Assembly: GCA_018067325.1 (NCBI GenBank) | Contig: JAGPUU010000143.1 | Span: forward strand, 1 to 7,335 | Direction of reading: 5' to 3' | Source: Amphritea sp. | Lineage (GTDB): Bacteria > Pseudomonadota > Gammaproteobacteria > Pseudomonadales > Balneatricaceae | Length of the DNA: 7,335 nt | Position numbers and translations under genes: made by a program | Shown here: positions 7,048 through 7,335 of the stretch, in pieces | How positions within the stretch are numbered: the stretch's first letter is position 1 | How the letters are laid out: every line of letters begins with the position of its first letter | The notes under the pieces: generated by a model | Told to the model about the DNA's origin: nothing | What the model saw: the letters and a program-made list of their open reading frames with translations, nothing else | The model's database searches: none

Positions 7048-7061
7048 TTGATATAAATCAA
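7048..7061. promoter_or_regulatory. FNR/ANR-type box, perfect match
   Basis: TTGAT-ATAA-ATCAA matches the FNR/ANR consensus TTGAT-N4-ATCAA at all ten fixed positions, and one more T/A pair extends the palindrome at 7047/7062. A TACAAA (7086-7091) downstream could serve as a -10. That would put the box centre near -43, close to the class II activator position, with a long leader to the ATG at 7287. FNR/ANR proteins sense lack of oxygen. The match is seen directly; the regulation is inferred. Confidence 0.5.
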
Positions 7062-7071
7062 ATAGTATTGA

Positions 7072-7134
7072 TTTTGTCGTTTAGTTACAAAATAAGACCT
7101 AAGTCGATTATGTGCTGAATAAAAAACGACAAAA
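7072..7134. repeat. 11-bp inverted repeat TTTTGTCGTTT / AAACGACAAAA
   Basis: TTTTGTCGTTT (7072-7082) and AAACGACAAAA (7124-7134) are exact complements 41 bases apart; equivalent points are 52 bases apart, about five helical turns. The left arm overlaps a second perfect repeat, ATTTTGT (7071-7077) with ACAAAAT (7087-7093). Another GTCGTTT lies at 7026. The core CGACAAA is the word found at 1408 in the gbcA-gbcB region. This looks like paired operator sites rather than an RNA hairpin. Confidence 0.5.
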
Positions 7135-7286
7135 CTGGCGACGAATATACAGTTCAATGTACTTCTTCAGCCACCCTTGATTGTCCTGAAAAATATAAAA
7201 AACTAACGTGAGTGAAGAGCATCGGTGTGAGTCTGTTTCGCGCCTTTAAGATTGTCTTTGTTACGCGTTATAAAGGGTGTTTCATC

Positions 7287-7335
7287 ATGACTTTATCTAC
7301 TGCATTGGATCCGATTAAGGATTACCAAAAAGCCA
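7287..7335 (+). CDS. N-terminal fragment of an unidentified protein, cut by the window edge
   Basis: An ATG at 7287 opens a frame of 16 complete codons to the edge (MTLSTALDPIKDYQKA). AAAGGG (7272-7277) lies nine bases upstream and is a good ribosome site, which supports a real start. The fragment has no signal peptide or motif and is too short to identify. It is divergent from fdhA, behind a long control region with an FNR-type box and CGACAAA words. Another betaine, sarcosine or one-carbon gene would suit the neighbourhood, but nothing in the residues shows it. Confidence 0.6.
   Translation, partial: MTLSTALDPIKDYQKA

Larger units (their letters stand above)
6779..7286. other. Long intergenic region between fdhA and the right-edge gene
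   Basis: About 510 bases without a convincing gene. A 64-codon minus-strand frame (6963-7157) is rich in Phe, Tyr, Ser and Lys as expected of AT-rich noncoding DNA; it lacks a ribosome site and recognisable domains. The half near fdhA carries a CGACATT word at 6877 and a small hairpin (CACCC/GGGTG, 6795-6810) in the fdhA leader. The half near the right-edge gene is AT-rich and carries an FNR-type palindrome and overlapping inverted repeats, listed separately. Nothing else stands out; no tRNA or terminator was seen here. Confidence 0.7.

Noticed and set aside
6963..7157. 64-codon minus-strand open frame
   Set aside because: It lies across the FNR-type box and inverted repeats, has no ribosome site, and its composition is that of AT-rich noncoding DNA.
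1..7335. CRISPR array, insertion sequence, tRNA or phage remnants
   Set aside because: No regularly spaced repeats, transposase motifs, terminal repeats, tRNA-like folds or phage genes were seen.

Overview
The window reads as part of a chromosomal glycine betaine catabolism locus from a gammaproteobacterium. The style is that of a marine Oceanospirillales or Pseudomonas-like organism: moderate GC, GbcA, GbcB and glutathione-independent FdhA resembling pseudomonad proteins. The placement is inferred from protein resemblance only; there is no rRNA or other marker here.

Layout, left to right. (1) gbcA on the minus strand encodes the Rieske oxygenase of glycine betaine demethylation. (2) A 350-base divergent control region carries a striking set of short GAC(A/C)A words in two opposed groups. 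It also holds two inverted repeats and a plausible -10 for gbcB. (3) gbcB on the plus strand encodes the FAD/2Fe-2S reductase that feeds electrons to GbcA. It ends at a strong intrinsic terminator with a TACG tetraloop. (4) A two-gene plus-strand unit follows: a cyclic-nucleotide-binding-like/CBS-pair/DUF294 nucleotidyltransferase-like regulator, then a DnaQ-like DEDDh 3'-5' exonuclease. (5) A hairpin with T-runs on both sides separates this unit from the convergent fdhA, a zinc- and NAD-dependent formaldehyde dehydrogenase. (6) A 523-base region upstream of fdhA has no convincing gene. It contains a perfect FNR/ANR-type palindrome and an 11-bp inverted repeat using the same CGACAAA word seen in front of gbcAB. 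(7) The first 16 codons of another plus-strand gene run off the right edge.

How the parts fit. GbcA and GbcB together oxidatively remove one methyl group from glycine betaine, giving dimethylglycine and formaldehyde. Further demethylation steps, not in this window, give more formaldehyde. FdhA oxidises formaldehyde to formate. The regulator/exonuclease pair is the poorly understood part. Families like these are usually met beside a solute symporter, but here they sit between the betaine oxygenase and the formaldehyde dehydrogenase. The sequence does not show a function for the pair. The shared CGAC-type words in both intergenic regions suggest, but do not prove, one regulator for the whole locus.
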